Assembly: GCA_963708235.1 (NCBI GenBank)
Contig: OY970200.1
Location: forward strand, 3,534,001 to 3,598,000
From: G963708235 sp963708235
GTDB taxonomy: Bacteria; Actinomycetota; Acidimicrobiia; Spongiisociales; UBA5794
Direction: 5' to 3'
DNA length: 64,000 nucleotides
The notes under the pieces were generated by a model that had not been told where the DNA came from, searched no databases, and saw only the letters and a list, made by a program, of their open reading frames with translations. Positions 41,510-50,227 of this stretch are shown here, in pieces. Made by a program: the position numbers and the translations under genes. Position 1 is the first letter of the stretch, and each line of letters begins with the position of its first letter.

Positions 41510-42406
41510 TCAGCCCACCCCGGGTGAGGCGCCGGCCGGTGCCGGGACGGTGGGGATCCGGAGCAGCCGGCACAGATCGCCGGCGACTTCGGCGTGGGTG
41601 GCGGCAACGACCCCGCGCCGGGGACCGTCCCCGTCCTCGACGAATCCGGTGAGGTGGATCGTTCCGTCCGGGTCGGGGATGGCGTAGGCGCCGAGCGCCC
41701 CGCGGCACCCGAGGTGGGTGAGGGCCAACACCTGGCGCTCTGCGGTGACGGCGTTGCGGGTCGCCTGGTCGTCGAGCGGCTGGAGGATCTCGGCGGCGGG
41801 ACCGCCGACGGCGACCTCGATGGCGAGGGCGCCCTGGGCAGGGGCGGGGACCATCTGGTCGAGCGTGAAGCGCATCGTCCAGTCGTGACGGCCCAGCCGG
41901 CGCATCCCCGCCTCTGCGACGACGACGGCATCGAACTCGCCGGCGGCGACCTTGCCGAGACGGGTGTCGACGTTGCCGCGGATCCCCTCGATCCGGAGAT
42001 CCGGTCGCAGCACCGCAAGCTGTGCCGCCCGCCGCGGGCTGCCGGTTCCGACCCGGGCTCCCGCCGGAAGATCGTCGAGGGCGGCGCCACACAGGACGTC
42101 CCATGCCGCCTCCCGGATCGGATGCACTGCGGCGAGGCCTTCGGGGCCCTGGGTGGGGAGGTCTTTGCAGGAGTGGATGGCGGCGTCGGCACGACCGTCG
42201 AGAACGGCGTGTTGGACGGCGCGGACGAACGCACCGAGCTCGGTGAGGTGGGTCACCGGGGTGTCCCGGTCGATATCGCCCGAAGTGGCCACGATCACCA
42301 GTTCGACCTCGATCCCGGGATGGTGCTGGGCCACCTGTTCCGCCACCCATGTCGCCTGGGCGCGGGCCAGGGCGGACCCGCGCGTGGCGAGCCGAAGATC
42401 AGCCAT
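41510..42406 (-). CDS. hemC: Porphobilinogen deaminase (hydroxymethylbilane synthase)
   Basis: 298 residues. N-terminal RLATRGSALARAQ, catalytic region HSCKDLPT and GTGSPRRAAQL, and the dipyrromethane-cofactor Cys in LGCRGALGAYA. It starts at 42406 (MADLRLATRG), overlapping hemA by 8 nt. Confidence 0.97.
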   Translation of the reverse strand: MADLRLATRGSALARAQATWVAEQVAQHHPGIEVELVIVATSGDIDRDTPVTHLTELGAFVRAVQHAVLDGRADAAIHSCKDLPTQGPEGLAAVHPIREAAWDVLCGAALDDLPAGARVGTGSPRRAAQLAVLRPDLRIEGIRGNVDTRLGKVAAGEFDAVVVAEAGMRRLGRHDWTMRFTLDQMVPAPAQGALAIEVAVGGPAAEILQPLDDQATRNAVTAERQVLALTHLGCRGALGAYAIPDPDGTIHLTGFVEDGDGPRRGVVAATHAEVAGDLCRLLRIPTVPAPAGASPGVG

Positions 42407-43622
42407 CTTCTTCGATCTGGAACGCCTCGATGATCGCCTCGATGTCACCGGCGCTCCGTGCCCGGTTGAGGTAGCCGAGCGGACCGGCGAGCAGGGTGCG
42501 GGCGACGGTGTGGGCAGTCTGGTGGAGGACCGCTTCGTCTCCCTCGGTGCCGAGCCGCCCGGCGAACCTGGCGACGGTGCGGTGCACCACATCGTCGGCG
42601 CTGGCCATGAGACGTTCGATGACCGGTCCGACGTGATGGTGCCCGGCGTAGCGGTGGAAGGCCTCTTCGGCTCGCTTCGACACGATCTCGTCGGCGTCGT
42701 CGTCCACGGGTTTGCGTCCGGCGAGCGAAGCCAGATCGTCGATGTCGATGTAGCGGATCGGCGAGCCCCCCTGCGGTGGGCGGAAGTCCGGCGGCATCGC
42801 CATGTCGATGAGGGTGAGCGGTTCGTTGCGGGCAACCAGCAGGGCGGCGAGTTCCTGATCGGCGATCAGACGCTGTTTGGCGGAGGTGGCGGAGACCACC
42901 ACCGGGAACTTCAGCAGCGCCTCACCGGCGCGGTCGAAGGTCCATTCGTCGACGCCGGGGCGGAGGATACGACCCGGGGTGCGGGCGACCACGGTGACCT
43001 TGGGTGGGATGGGGAGCGAGATGAGGGCATCGACCACCGAGGCGGCGATCGATCCGCTCCCGAGGACCGCAACCGAATCGGGACAGCCGACCACCTGGGC
43101 GGCGATGGCGGCGAGCGAATCGTGAGGCGACACCGGGAAGAGTTCACGGGCTGCCCGCCCCGAGGCGATCGCCGCCTCGAGGAGCTTGACGAACATGCCA
43201 CCGGCCTCACCGTGGTCCTTCACCGGCTGCACGGCGTAGCGGACCTGGGTGAGGATCTCGCTCTCCCCCCGGACCGGCGATTCGAGACCGGCGACGATCC
43301 GGAACAGGTGCTCGACCGCGTTGCGGTCGTGACGAACCACGGAACCGGAGACATCGGGAACCTCGCCGAAGAGGGTGGTGAGAACTTCCCGCAGGCGATC
43401 ATCGTCGCCGGCGACCAACACCTCGGTCCGCAGACAGGTGGAAAGCACGAAGGTCCCGGCGGGGAGACCCGGATCGCCCTCGTCCTTCGACACGGACGGC
43501 GGCGAACCGTCAGGCCCGGGTACCGGAGGTGAGTTGCGGACCAGCGCCGAGGCGAGCAGGGCGCGGGCATCCCCTGGGACGGCTGGATATGCGTAGCTGA
43601 TCGCGGTGAGATGCGTGTGCAT
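42399..43622 (-). CDS. hemA: Glutamyl-tRNA reductase
   Basis: 407 residues from the ATG at 43622 with GGAG upstream. Catalytic Cys in FVLSTCLRTEV (the usual Asn of STCNRTE is Leu here), GESEILTQVR, the Rossmann motif AVLGSGSIAASV and a C-terminal dimerisation domain. It gives glutamate-1-semialdehyde for HemL, completing the C5 route. A 125-nt gap to hemF may hold a second promoter. Confidence 0.94.
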   Translation of the reverse strand: MHTHLTAISYAYPAVPGDARALLASALVRNSPPVPGPDGSPPSVSKDEGDPGLPAGTFVLSTCLRTEVLVAGDDDRLREVLTTLFGEVPDVSGSVVRHDRNAVEHLFRIVAGLESPVRGESEILTQVRYAVQPVKDHGEAGGMFVKLLEAAIASGRAARELFPVSPHDSLAAIAAQVVGCPDSVAVLGSGSIAASVVDALISLPIPPKVTVVARTPGRILRPGVDEWTFDRAGEALLKFPVVVSATSAKQRLIADQELAALLVARNEPLTLIDMAMPPDFRPPQGGSPIRYIDIDDLASLAGRKPVDDDADEIVSKRAEEAFHRYAGHHHVGPVIERLMASADDVVHRTVARFAGRLGTEGDEAVLHQTAHTVARTLLAGPLGYLNRARSAGDIEAIIEAFQIEEDG

Positions 43623-43747
43623 AGGTACTCCGGGCGGTCGGGCGACCTTACGGACCTCCCCGGCCGACAGCGAGTCGGAGCCGGACCCGGCAACCGGCAG
43701 ACCCGGCAACGGATCAGCCGAGGGTGATGCCACCGGAGGTGCGGCGA

Positions 43748-44653
43748 TCAGGCGAGCCAATCCCTCGGGGGACCGGTGACCATGGTCAGCAGTTCGTCCT
43801 CGGCGGTCCCGGGCGCCGGGTTCAGCTCCTCGTCCCACAGCACCCGGGGCGGCAGCGAGGCCAGGATGCTCTCGGTGCGGCCACCGGTTTCCAGACCGAA
43901 GCGGGTACCCCGGTCCCACACCAGGTTGAACTCGGCATAGCGACCCCGGCGCCGGAGTTGCCACCGTTCCTCGTCGTCGCCGTATGGGGTGGCGATGCGA
44001 CGCTCGAGGATCGGCAGGTAGGCGGTGAGAATCTGGTCACCCAGGTCCCGCTGGAACGCCCACACCTCGGTGAGGTCGTCGGTGAGATGGTCGAAAAAGA
44101 TCCCGCCCACTCCCCGGGCCTCCCCGCGGTGCGAGAGGTGGAAGTACTCGTCGCAGATCCGCTTCCAGGCGGTGTGGTCGGCGATGCGATGACGGTCACA
44201 CACGTCACGGAGCACGGTGTGGAAATGGCGGGCGTCCTCGGGGTACAGGTAGTAGGGCGTCAGGTCGAGACCGCCCCCGAACCACGAGGTGGTGTCGGTG
44301 GTGAAGTAGCGGAGGTTGGCGTGGAACGTGGGTGCGTGGGGATTGCGGGGATGGACGATCATCGAGATCCCCGTGGCGAAGAACCGCTCGCTGGCCGAAG
44401 CCAACCGCTCGCTCAGCCCAGGCGGGGTGTCACCCCATACTGCCGAGACATTTACCGCCGCCTTCTCCAGCGGGCCGTCACCACGAAGGATCCGGGTGTC
44501 GCCGCCCCCTCCCTGCGGTCGTTCCCACTGCTCGCTGACGAATCGGGAGGTGCCGTCGATCTCCTCGAATCCGGCACAGATGCGGTCCTGAAGGCCGCGG
44601 TACCAGGTCTCTATCTGGTCGGCGTCGGGTGTGGAAGCGGATGGTTGGGCCAT
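43748..44653 (-). CDS. hemF: Oxygen-dependent coproporphyrinogen III oxidase
   Basis: 301 residues if it starts at MAQPSASTPD (44653); a GGAG touches this codon, so the true start may lie slightly upstream in the end of hemH (frame open to 44701). Signatures: VNVSAVWGDTPP, FFATGISMIVHPRNPHAPTFHANLRYF, SWFGGGLDLTPYYLY and EFNLVWDRGTRFGLETGGRTESILASLPP. It converts coproporphyrinogen III to protoporphyrinogen IX with O2, so the classical pathway is used. Confidence 0.95.
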   Translation of the reverse strand: MAQPSASTPDADQIETWYRGLQDRICAGFEEIDGTSRFVSEQWERPQGGGGDTRILRGDGPLEKAAVNVSAVWGDTPPGLSERLASASERFFATGISMIVHPRNPHAPTFHANLRYFTTDTTSWFGGGLDLTPYYLYPEDARHFHTVLRDVCDRHRIADHTAWKRICDEYFHLSHRGEARGVGGIFFDHLTDDLTEVWAFQRDLGDQILTAYLPILERRIATPYGDDEERWQLRRRGRYAEFNLVWDRGTRFGLETGGRTESILASLPPRVLWDEELNPAPGTAEDELLTMVTGPPRDWLA

Positions 44654-44661
44654 CTCCGGGA

Positions 44662-45717
44662 TCAGCTGGCCGTGACCATATCGGCCACGGCGTCGGACCA
44701 CTCCGGTGAGGCGTTGACACAGGGCACCAGCCGCAGTTCCTCACCGCCCAGTTCCAGCCACTGGTTACGCCCGCGGATCCCGATCTCCTCCAGGGTCTCC
44801 AGACAGTCGGCGGTGAACGACGGGGTCAGCACCGCCAGCCGTCGCACCCCCCGCCCATACAGCTCGGGAAGCGCCTTGTCGGTGAACGGTCGGATCCACT
44901 TCTGTCCGGCGAGCCGCGACTGGAATGCCGTGGAGTGCTCTTCCTCCGCCAACCCCAGCCCGGCGGCCAGGGCGCGGGTGGTGGCGTAGGCCTGGGCCCG
45001 GTAACAGAACCGGTTCGCCTCGATGATGCGGTCGCAGCACCCCGCATTGGAAAGACACCAGCTCCCGGTCGGGTCCGACTTCTTCACCTGCTTCTCGGGG
45101 AGACCGTGATAGCTGAAGAGGACATGGTCGGGTTGGAATTCATCGAGCACCGGTCGGGCCACGGCGACGGCGGCGTCGACGAAACCGGGATGGTCGTAGA
45201 AGTCGCCGACGATGCTGAGCGCCGGGATGTTCCAGCGTGCCCCCACCACATCGAGCACCTCCTGGACCGCCGAACCGGTCGCCGCCGAGGAGTACTGCGG
45301 GAACATCGGGATGGCGACGATCCGTTCGACGCCGGCTTCGTAGAGCCGATCGACGGCGTCGGCGATCGAGGGGTTCCGGTAGCGCATCCCGACATCGACG
45401 ACGTAACCGTCACCCAACCGTTCGGCGACGTTGCGGGCCAGTTGCTGGGTGTAGAGCGTGAGGGGGGAGCCGTCGTCGGTCCAGATCTGACCATACGCAT
45501 GGGCGGAGCGCTTCGGCCGGAAGGGCAGGATCACCGTCCGCAGCAGCGTCCAGCGCACCGGGGCCGGGATATCGAGGACGCGGGGGTCGGAGAGAAACTG
45601 CTTGAGGTAGACCCGTACATCGTCGACCTCGGGCGAGTCGGGAGTGCCAAGCTGGACCAGAAGGACGCCGGTGGTTGCCTTGGATTGCATGATGGTTCGG
45701 AACCTACCCTTCCGCAT
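44662..45717 (-). CDS. hemH: Ferrochelatase
   Basis: 351 residues. GAGGT lies 5 nt before the ATG at 45717 (a second Met is at 45690). Signatures: GVLLVQLGTPDSPEVDDVR, FSYHGLPEKQ with the catalytic His, and PSFTADCLETLEEIG. Cys residues cluster in SWCLSNAGCCDRI and RFCYRAQ, a pattern seen in some ferrochelatases of Gram-negative type; whether they bind an Fe-S cluster is uncertain. First gene of the heme cluster, inserting iron into protoporphyrin. Confidence 0.95.
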   Translation of the reverse strand: MRKGRFRTIMQSKATTGVLLVQLGTPDSPEVDDVRVYLKQFLSDPRVLDIPAPVRWTLLRTVILPFRPKRSAHAYGQIWTDDGSPLTLYTQQLARNVAERLGDGYVVDVGMRYRNPSIADAVDRLYEAGVERIVAIPMFPQYSSAATGSAVQEVLDVVGARWNIPALSIVGDFYDHPGFVDAAVAVARPVLDEFQPDHVLFSYHGLPEKQVKKSDPTGSWCLSNAGCCDRIIEANRFCYRAQAYATTRALAAGLGLAEEEHSTAFQSRLAGQKWIRPFTDKALPELYGRGVRRLAVLTPSFTADCLETLEEIGIRGRNQWLELGGEELRLVPCVNASPEWSDAVADMVTAS

Positions 45718-45790
45718 TCGGTACCTCGAATCGTAGAGTCACCGAAGCTGCGTCGGCTCGCGTTCGACAGTTCGACCTCGACGGACCACG

Positions 45791-45878
45791 GCCTCGCGCC
45801 CCGCCCCACCTCCTCCTAAGACCTCGGAGGCACCCCGCCCCGCCCAACTAGAGGAAGGGGGGCGGGGAGGGCCAAGAG
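45791..45878. repeat. Dispersed element B, copy 2
   Basis: CCTCGCGCCCCGCCCCACCT, GACCTCGGAGGCACC and CCCCGCCC ... GGGGGCGGGG, AGGGCCAAGAG, as at 19700-19773. It lies upstream of hemH, between divergent genes. The palindromic arms are kept but the loop is 20 nt longer. Confidence 0.6.
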
Positions 45879-45978
45879 AGAGCAACCTGGGGAGGCTGCG
45901 GGCGGTTGCGACCGGCAGACCGGATGGCTGGGGTGGCTCGGTTCGTTTCTCCGATGGGTCGGCCTGGTCGCTGGTCAC

Positions 45979-45990
45979 TAGGTTGAGGGG
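45979..45990 (+). promoter_or_regulatory. -10 box directly before a start codon (leaderless-type promoter)
   Basis: TAGGTT is followed by 6 nt and then ATG at 45991, so the transcript is expected to begin at or next to the start codon. The same TAGGTT-N6-ATG occurs at 62054-62066. Confidence 0.5.
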
Positions 45991-46467
45991 ATGGCACGGA
46001 GAGACATCACCATGACCGGGGCCGAGACCCTTGCCTTTCTCGAGGGCGGCCACACCCTGCAGGTGTCGAGCATCGGTAGGGACGGCACCCCCCACCTCGC
46101 ACCCATGTGGTACGTCGTCGAGGACGGGAAGGTGGTCTTCCGCTCCTTCACCAAGTCGCAGAAGATCGTCAACCTTCGCCGCAACCCGAGGCTGGCGGTG
46201 CTGGTGGAGCGGGGGAAGGCCTACGCCGAACTGCAGGGAGTGATGATCCGCGGCACGGCGCGGTTGGTCACCGATCGTGACTATGTCCTGGCGGTCTACG
46301 GGGGGCTTGCGGCGCGCTACGCCATGGTCGGCGACTCTCCGCGCCGGCTCTCCCCCGAAGAACTGGAATCGGCGTTCGGTCGGTTCGCCGACAAGAACAC
46401 GGCGGTCGTCGTCGAACCCGATCACATCGCCACGTGGGACCACACCAAGCTCGACGGCGCCTACTGA
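45991..46467 (+). CDS. Pyridoxamine 5'-phosphate oxidase-fold (FMN/F420-type) protein
   Basis: 158 residues with a split-barrel fold: TLQVSSIGRDGTPHLAPMWYVVEDGKVVF, SQKIVNLRRNPRLAVLVERGKAYAELQGVMIRGTARL. Proteins of this type in actinobacteria use FMN or F420 to reduce or bind varied compounds. The cofactor here is not certain. No ribosome-binding site is seen, which fits a leaderless transcript. Confidence 0.85.
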   Translation: MARRDITMTGAETLAFLEGGHTLQVSSIGRDGTPHLAPMWYVVEDGKVVFRSFTKSQKIVNLRRNPRLAVLVERGKAYAELQGVMIRGTARLVTDRDYVLAVYGGLAARYAMVGDSPRRLSPEELESAFGRFADKNTAVVVEPDHIATWDHTKLDGAY

Positions 46468-46594
46468 GTCGGCCCGCTGCCAAAGGAAACGTTCGGGGAC
46501 GGAGACCGAGCGCGGGAAGCACCGAGAAAGAGACTGCGCGAACCCGAACGGTCTGGGGCGCTGCGGATGCAGACCGAGCGCAAGTCGGGGCAGG

Positions 46595-48259
46595 TCAGGT
46601 GTTGTCGGGGGTCTCGTTGCCGTTGCAGTCGAGACCCTCACCCGGGCGATAGGTGGCGAAGACCATGTCGTCGAGGACCTCGCCGTCGGGGGCGACGCGC
46701 CGGCGATAGGTCTCGACGCGGGTGCACTGACTGATGGGGAACGACGCCTGACCGGTCTGTTCCGTCTCGAAATAGTCCGTGGACCACAGCTGGACCGTGA
46801 TCGAGGTGTCGGTGTAGGAGGTCCACACCAACATCCCGTACGGCGTGTTGTTCTCGACGATCAGGTCGGGAACCGGGTACGACAGCGTCGCTTCCCGGCC
46901 GCGCGGATAGCGACTGATGTAGATCGAGTGCGACTGGTAGGCGATGAAGTCGAGACCTCCGAAGAACGCCGCATTGAACATGGTGGTGGCGAACTGTGAG
47001 ATCCCGCCCCCTACCCCGTCGACGAAGCGGCCCTGCTGGATGGTCCCTGCCGGGACGAACCCGCCTTCGGTGGTCCGACGTCCCACGTACTCGTTGATGG
47101 AGAACTGCTCACCGGGCAGGATCACCACCCCGCGCACGATGTCGGCGATGCGGTGGATGTTCTGCACCCGGTTCTCACAGCAGGCGTGGTTGGTGGTGAA
47201 CTCCCCCACCACCTCGTTGATCCCGAGCGCTTCCACCTGCGCATCGGGGTCGGTGGTGGCGACCAGCGGCAACGCCACCGCCCCCTCGGCACCGGTTGTC
47301 AGCGCCTCGATCACGTCGCCGGCGGCGGCTTCGTCGCAGCACCGCATCGGCGGTGTCCCGTACTCGACCTCGACCTCGCCATCGACGATGGCGAACGTGG
47401 GAGTGACCCCTTCGGTCTCGAAATCGGCCAGCAGCCGCTCCACGTCTTCCTGGATCCGGTCCTCCTGGAGAACCACACGGAGTTCGGAGCCGTCCCTCTC
47501 GGACTCGATCCATCTGGTGATGGTTCCCTGTCCCACCTGGACCACCTGATCCTCGACCCGCACCGTCAGCGGATGGCCGGCGATCCGCTCCGCCTCTGCC
47601 ACGGCGGCAGCAAACGTCGCATCGTTGACCCGGGTGCGAATCGGACTCCACTCCACCTCGACGGTCACCGGAACCCGCCCGTTCTCGACCTCGACCGCCA
47701 CAGCCTCGACGACCGGGGGACCGCCGACACGAGCCCCCGGCGTGCCGGGTCTGATCTCCAACTCGCCCTCGGCGCCGCTGAAACTCGGTTCCACCGGTCG
47801 CTCCCGAACCTGGTCCGGGTGTTCCTGGACCCAGGTGAGAAGCCGGTCCTCGTCGAGCGAATACGCATCGTGCACCGCCCGCGGGGTGAACCATGATCCC
47901 AGCCACGATGTGAAATTCCGGACGACACCGTCGGTGCGTCCGGCGTCGAAGGCAGCCTGGGCCACGACCAGGGTGTCGAGACCGATGCCGACCTCGTCGT
48001 TGGACGCAACCAGCGCCCGTCCGGGAACGTTGACCGTGAGCTCCTGACGACCGGTCTCGGCGGCGAGACCCTCGAGGACGCCGTTGAGATCGCGCGGTCC
48101 GAGCCCGCCGATCCCCTGACCGCCGACACTCACATTGCGCGCCACGGTGTCGCCGTGGACGATGTAGTCGTCGACGACCCACGCCACGAGGATCGCCACG
48201 ACGAAGCCGAGCGCGCCAAGGCCCACATAGGCCACGATACGAAGGAAGCGGGAAGGCAT
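46595..48259 (-). CDS. VanW-family membrane-anchored protein
   Basis: 554 residues from MPSRFLRIVAYVGLG (48259). One N-terminal transmembrane helix (about 10-30) anchors an extracellular part with two peptidoglycan-binding-4-like domains (DTVARNVSVGGQGIGGLG, AFDAGR) and a C-terminal VanW domain (EFTTNHACCENRVQNIHRIADIVRGVVILPGEQFSINEYVG, GGGISQFATTMFNAAFFGG). VanW proteins sit in vancomycin-resistance and cell-wall contexts, but their reaction is unknown. Two CC pairs (MRCCDE, ACCEN) stand out. It stands alone here. Confidence 0.9.
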   Translation of the reverse strand: MPSRFLRIVAYVGLGALGFVVAILVAWVVDDYIVHGDTVARNVSVGGQGIGGLGPRDLNGVLEGLAAETGRQELTVNVPGRALVASNDEVGIGLDTLVVAQAAFDAGRTDGVVRNFTSWLGSWFTPRAVHDAYSLDEDRLLTWVQEHPDQVRERPVEPSFSGAEGELEIRPGTPGARVGGPPVVEAVAVEVENGRVPVTVEVEWSPIRTRVNDATFAAAVAEAERIAGHPLTVRVEDQVVQVGQGTITRWIESERDGSELRVVLQEDRIQEDVERLLADFETEGVTPTFAIVDGEVEVEYGTPPMRCCDEAAAGDVIEALTTGAEGAVALPLVATTDPDAQVEALGINEVVGEFTTNHACCENRVQNIHRIADIVRGVVILPGEQFSINEYVGRRTTEGGFVPAGTIQQGRFVDGVGGGISQFATTMFNAAFFGGLDFIAYQSHSIYISRYPRGREATLSYPVPDLIVENNTPYGMLVWTSYTDTSITVQLWSTDYFETEQTGQASFPISQCTRVETYRRRVAPDGEVLDDMVFATYRPGEGLDCNGNETPDNT

Positions 48260-48447
48260 TGCGGCCGATGGTAAAGCAGTGTGGGGAGAACCGTGCACAC
48301 CGACATCCTCGGAGCTCACATCGACGCCCCGTTGCCCCGGCCCTCACCGACCTGGGGGAATTGGATGCCCTCCCTCTGACCGCCCCCGGTCGCGAGCCGG
48401 CAACGGGAAGCCGGATGGCCTGTGCGAGGCGTTGATGTATCTAATCG

Positions 48448-48472
48448 CTATATGAGTATCGATTCGATATAG
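48448..48472 (+). promoter_or_regulatory. PadR-type operator/promoter
   Basis: CTATAT-N13-ATATAG encloses a perfect TATCGA-T-TCGATA palindrome (48457-48469), ending 8 nt before the padR start. An AT-rich palindrome at this place is the expected autorepression site of a PadR protein. Confidence 0.6.
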
Positions 48473-48480
48473 TGGAGGTC

Positions 48481-49008
48481 ATGCTCGATCTTGCCGTTCT
48501 CGGTCTGTTGCGCCGGGGCCCCCGCCACGGTTACGACCTCCGCCGTCAGCTCGCCGAACTTGGCTTCGTCAAGGTCTCGTTCGGTGCGCTCTACCCGGCG
48601 TTGCGACGCCTGGAGCGAAAGGGCTGGATCGAAGCACTGCGACCGTCGGCACGTCGCAAGGCGTACCGCCTCACCGAGAGCGGGGAGGTGGCCCTGGACG
48701 GACTGCTGCTCGACGAGAACGAGGACCTCGAAGAGGACCGCCGCTTCGCCATGCGGCTCGCCTTCTTCGAGTTCGTCGCCCCCGATCGCCGCCTGGCGAT
48801 CCTCAAGCGCCGTCGGAGCCAGTTGCTGACCCGTCTCACCGAGGCCCGTCAGACACTGCGTCGCATCACGACGACCCCTACCGATCCCTACACGCTGGCG
48901 CTGGTGCGTCACAACGTCCAGACCGTCGAGGGCGATATCGCCTGGCTCGACGAGCTGATGACGATGGCCCGCACCGACGCCGACGCCGTCAGTTGGAGGA
49001 ATACATGA
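48481..49008 (+). CDS. PadR-family transcriptional regulator
   Basis: 175 residues from the ATG at 48481 (TGGAGGTC just before). N-terminal winged HTH: LDLAVLGLLRRGPRHGYDLRRQL, VSFGALYPALRRLERKGWIEAL. A long helical C-terminal region (RRFAMRLAFFEFVAPDRRLAILKRRRSQL) makes the dimer (PadR type Vir). The stop overlaps the ino1 start (ATGA). The pairing with ino1 is the same as in mycobacteria (Rv0047c/Rv0046c, from memory), so it probably controls inositol synthesis. Confidence 0.92.
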   Translation: MLDLAVLGLLRRGPRHGYDLRRQLAELGFVKVSFGALYPALRRLERKGWIEALRPSARRKAYRLTESGEVALDGLLLDENEDLEEDRRFAMRLAFFEFVAPDRRLAILKRRRSQLLTRLTEARQTLRRITTTPTDPYTLALVRHNVQTVEGDIAWLDELMTMARTDADAVSWRNT

Positions 49009-50114
49009 ACAAGGTCAAGGTGGCGATTGTCGGTCTCGGCAACTGCGCCAACTCCCTCATCCAGGGCATCGAGTACTACCGCGATGCCGATCCCGATGCC
49101 ACCGTCCCCGGCCTGATGCATGTCGACCTCGGCGGCTACCACGTCGCCGATCTCGAGATCGTGGCCGCCTTCGATGTCGATGCCGCCAAGGTGGGCACCG
49201 ATGTCGGCAAGGCGATGTGGGCCGGCCGCAACAACACCATCCGGTTCGCCGAGGTCGGCGACATCGGCGTCACGGTTCAGCGCGGCCCGACCCTGGACGG
49301 TCTCGGCCGCTACTACCGCGACGAGGTGGACGAGAGCGCCGCCGAGCCGGTCGATGTTGCCGCCGCACTGCGCGACAGTGGTGCCGATGTCGTGGTGTCG
49401 TACCTTCCTGTCGGCTCCGAGGCGGCCACCCGGTTCTATGCCGAGACCGCCCTCGAAGCGAAGGTGGGTTTCGTCAACTGCATCCCGGTATTCATCGCCT
49501 CCGACCCGACCTGGGCGAAGCGGTTCGTCGACGCCGGTGTGCCGATCATCGGCGACGACATCAAGTCGCAGGTCGGGGCCACCATCGTCCACCGCACTCT
49601 CGCCCGACTCTTCGAGGACCGCGGGTTGGTGCTCGACCGCACCTACCAGCTCAACGTCGGCGGCAACATGGACTTCATGAACATGCTGGAGCGCGAGCGG
49701 CTCGAATCGAAGAAGATCTCGAAGACACAGTCGGTCACCTCCCAGATCGACCGGGCGATCTCCAGCGACGATGTCCACATCGGACCGTCCGACCACATCC
49801 CCTGGCTCACCGACCGCAAGTGGGCGTTCATCCGGCTCGAGGGACGCGGCTTCGGTGATGTCCCGCTCAACGCCGAGCTCAAGCTCGAGGTGTGGGACTC
49901 CCCCAACTCGGCGGGGGTCGTCATCGACGCCATCCGGTGCATCAAGCTGGCCAAGGACCGGGGCATCGGCGGACCGCTGCTGGCCCCGTCCTCGTACTTC
50001 ATGAAGAGCCCGGCGGTCCAGTACCGCGACGGGGAGGCCCATGCGCATGTCGCCACCTTCATCGACGGGGCCGACACCACCCTCGACGACCTGGAGCGAT
50101 TCCTCGGGGAGTGA
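49005..50114 (+). CDS. ino1: Inositol-3-phosphate synthase
   Basis: 369 residues, preceded by TGGAGGA. The Rossmann motif is VAIVGLGNCANSLIQGIEYY; later GDDIKSQVGATIVHR, LNVGGNMDFMNM and SVTSQIDRAI. It turns glucose-6-phosphate into inositol-3-phosphate with NAD. In actinobacteria this feeds mycothiol and phosphatidylinositol synthesis. It is transcribed with padR and ends in a strong hairpin. Confidence 0.96.
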   Translation: MNKVKVAIVGLGNCANSLIQGIEYYRDADPDATVPGLMHVDLGGYHVADLEIVAAFDVDAAKVGTDVGKAMWAGRNNTIRFAEVGDIGVTVQRGPTLDGLGRYYRDEVDESAAEPVDVAAALRDSGADVVVSYLPVGSEAATRFYAETALEAKVGFVNCIPVFIASDPTWAKRFVDAGVPIIGDDIKSQVGATIVHRTLARLFEDRGLVLDRTYQLNVGGNMDFMNMLERERLESKKISKTQSVTSQIDRAISSDDVHIGPSDHIPWLTDRKWAFIRLEGRGFGDVPLNAELKLEVWDSPNSAGVVIDAIRCIKLAKDRGIGGPLLAPSSYFMKSPAVQYRDGEAHAHVATFIDGADTTLDDLERFLGE

Positions 50115-50164
50115 CCCCGGGGGCACTGATACCGGGCGCCGCAAACGCACGGAGACCTTACGCA

Positions 50165-50197
50165 GAGGGGGCCGGGATCTTCGATCCCGGCCCCCTC
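50165..50197. terminator. Terminator after ino1
   Basis: GAGGGGGCCGGGATC and its complement form a perfect 15-bp stem with a TTC loop, between convergent genes. It may serve both. Confidence 0.85.
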
Positions 50198-50227
50198 GGT
50201 CATGTGGTCATCGTGGAGCGCTCAGGC

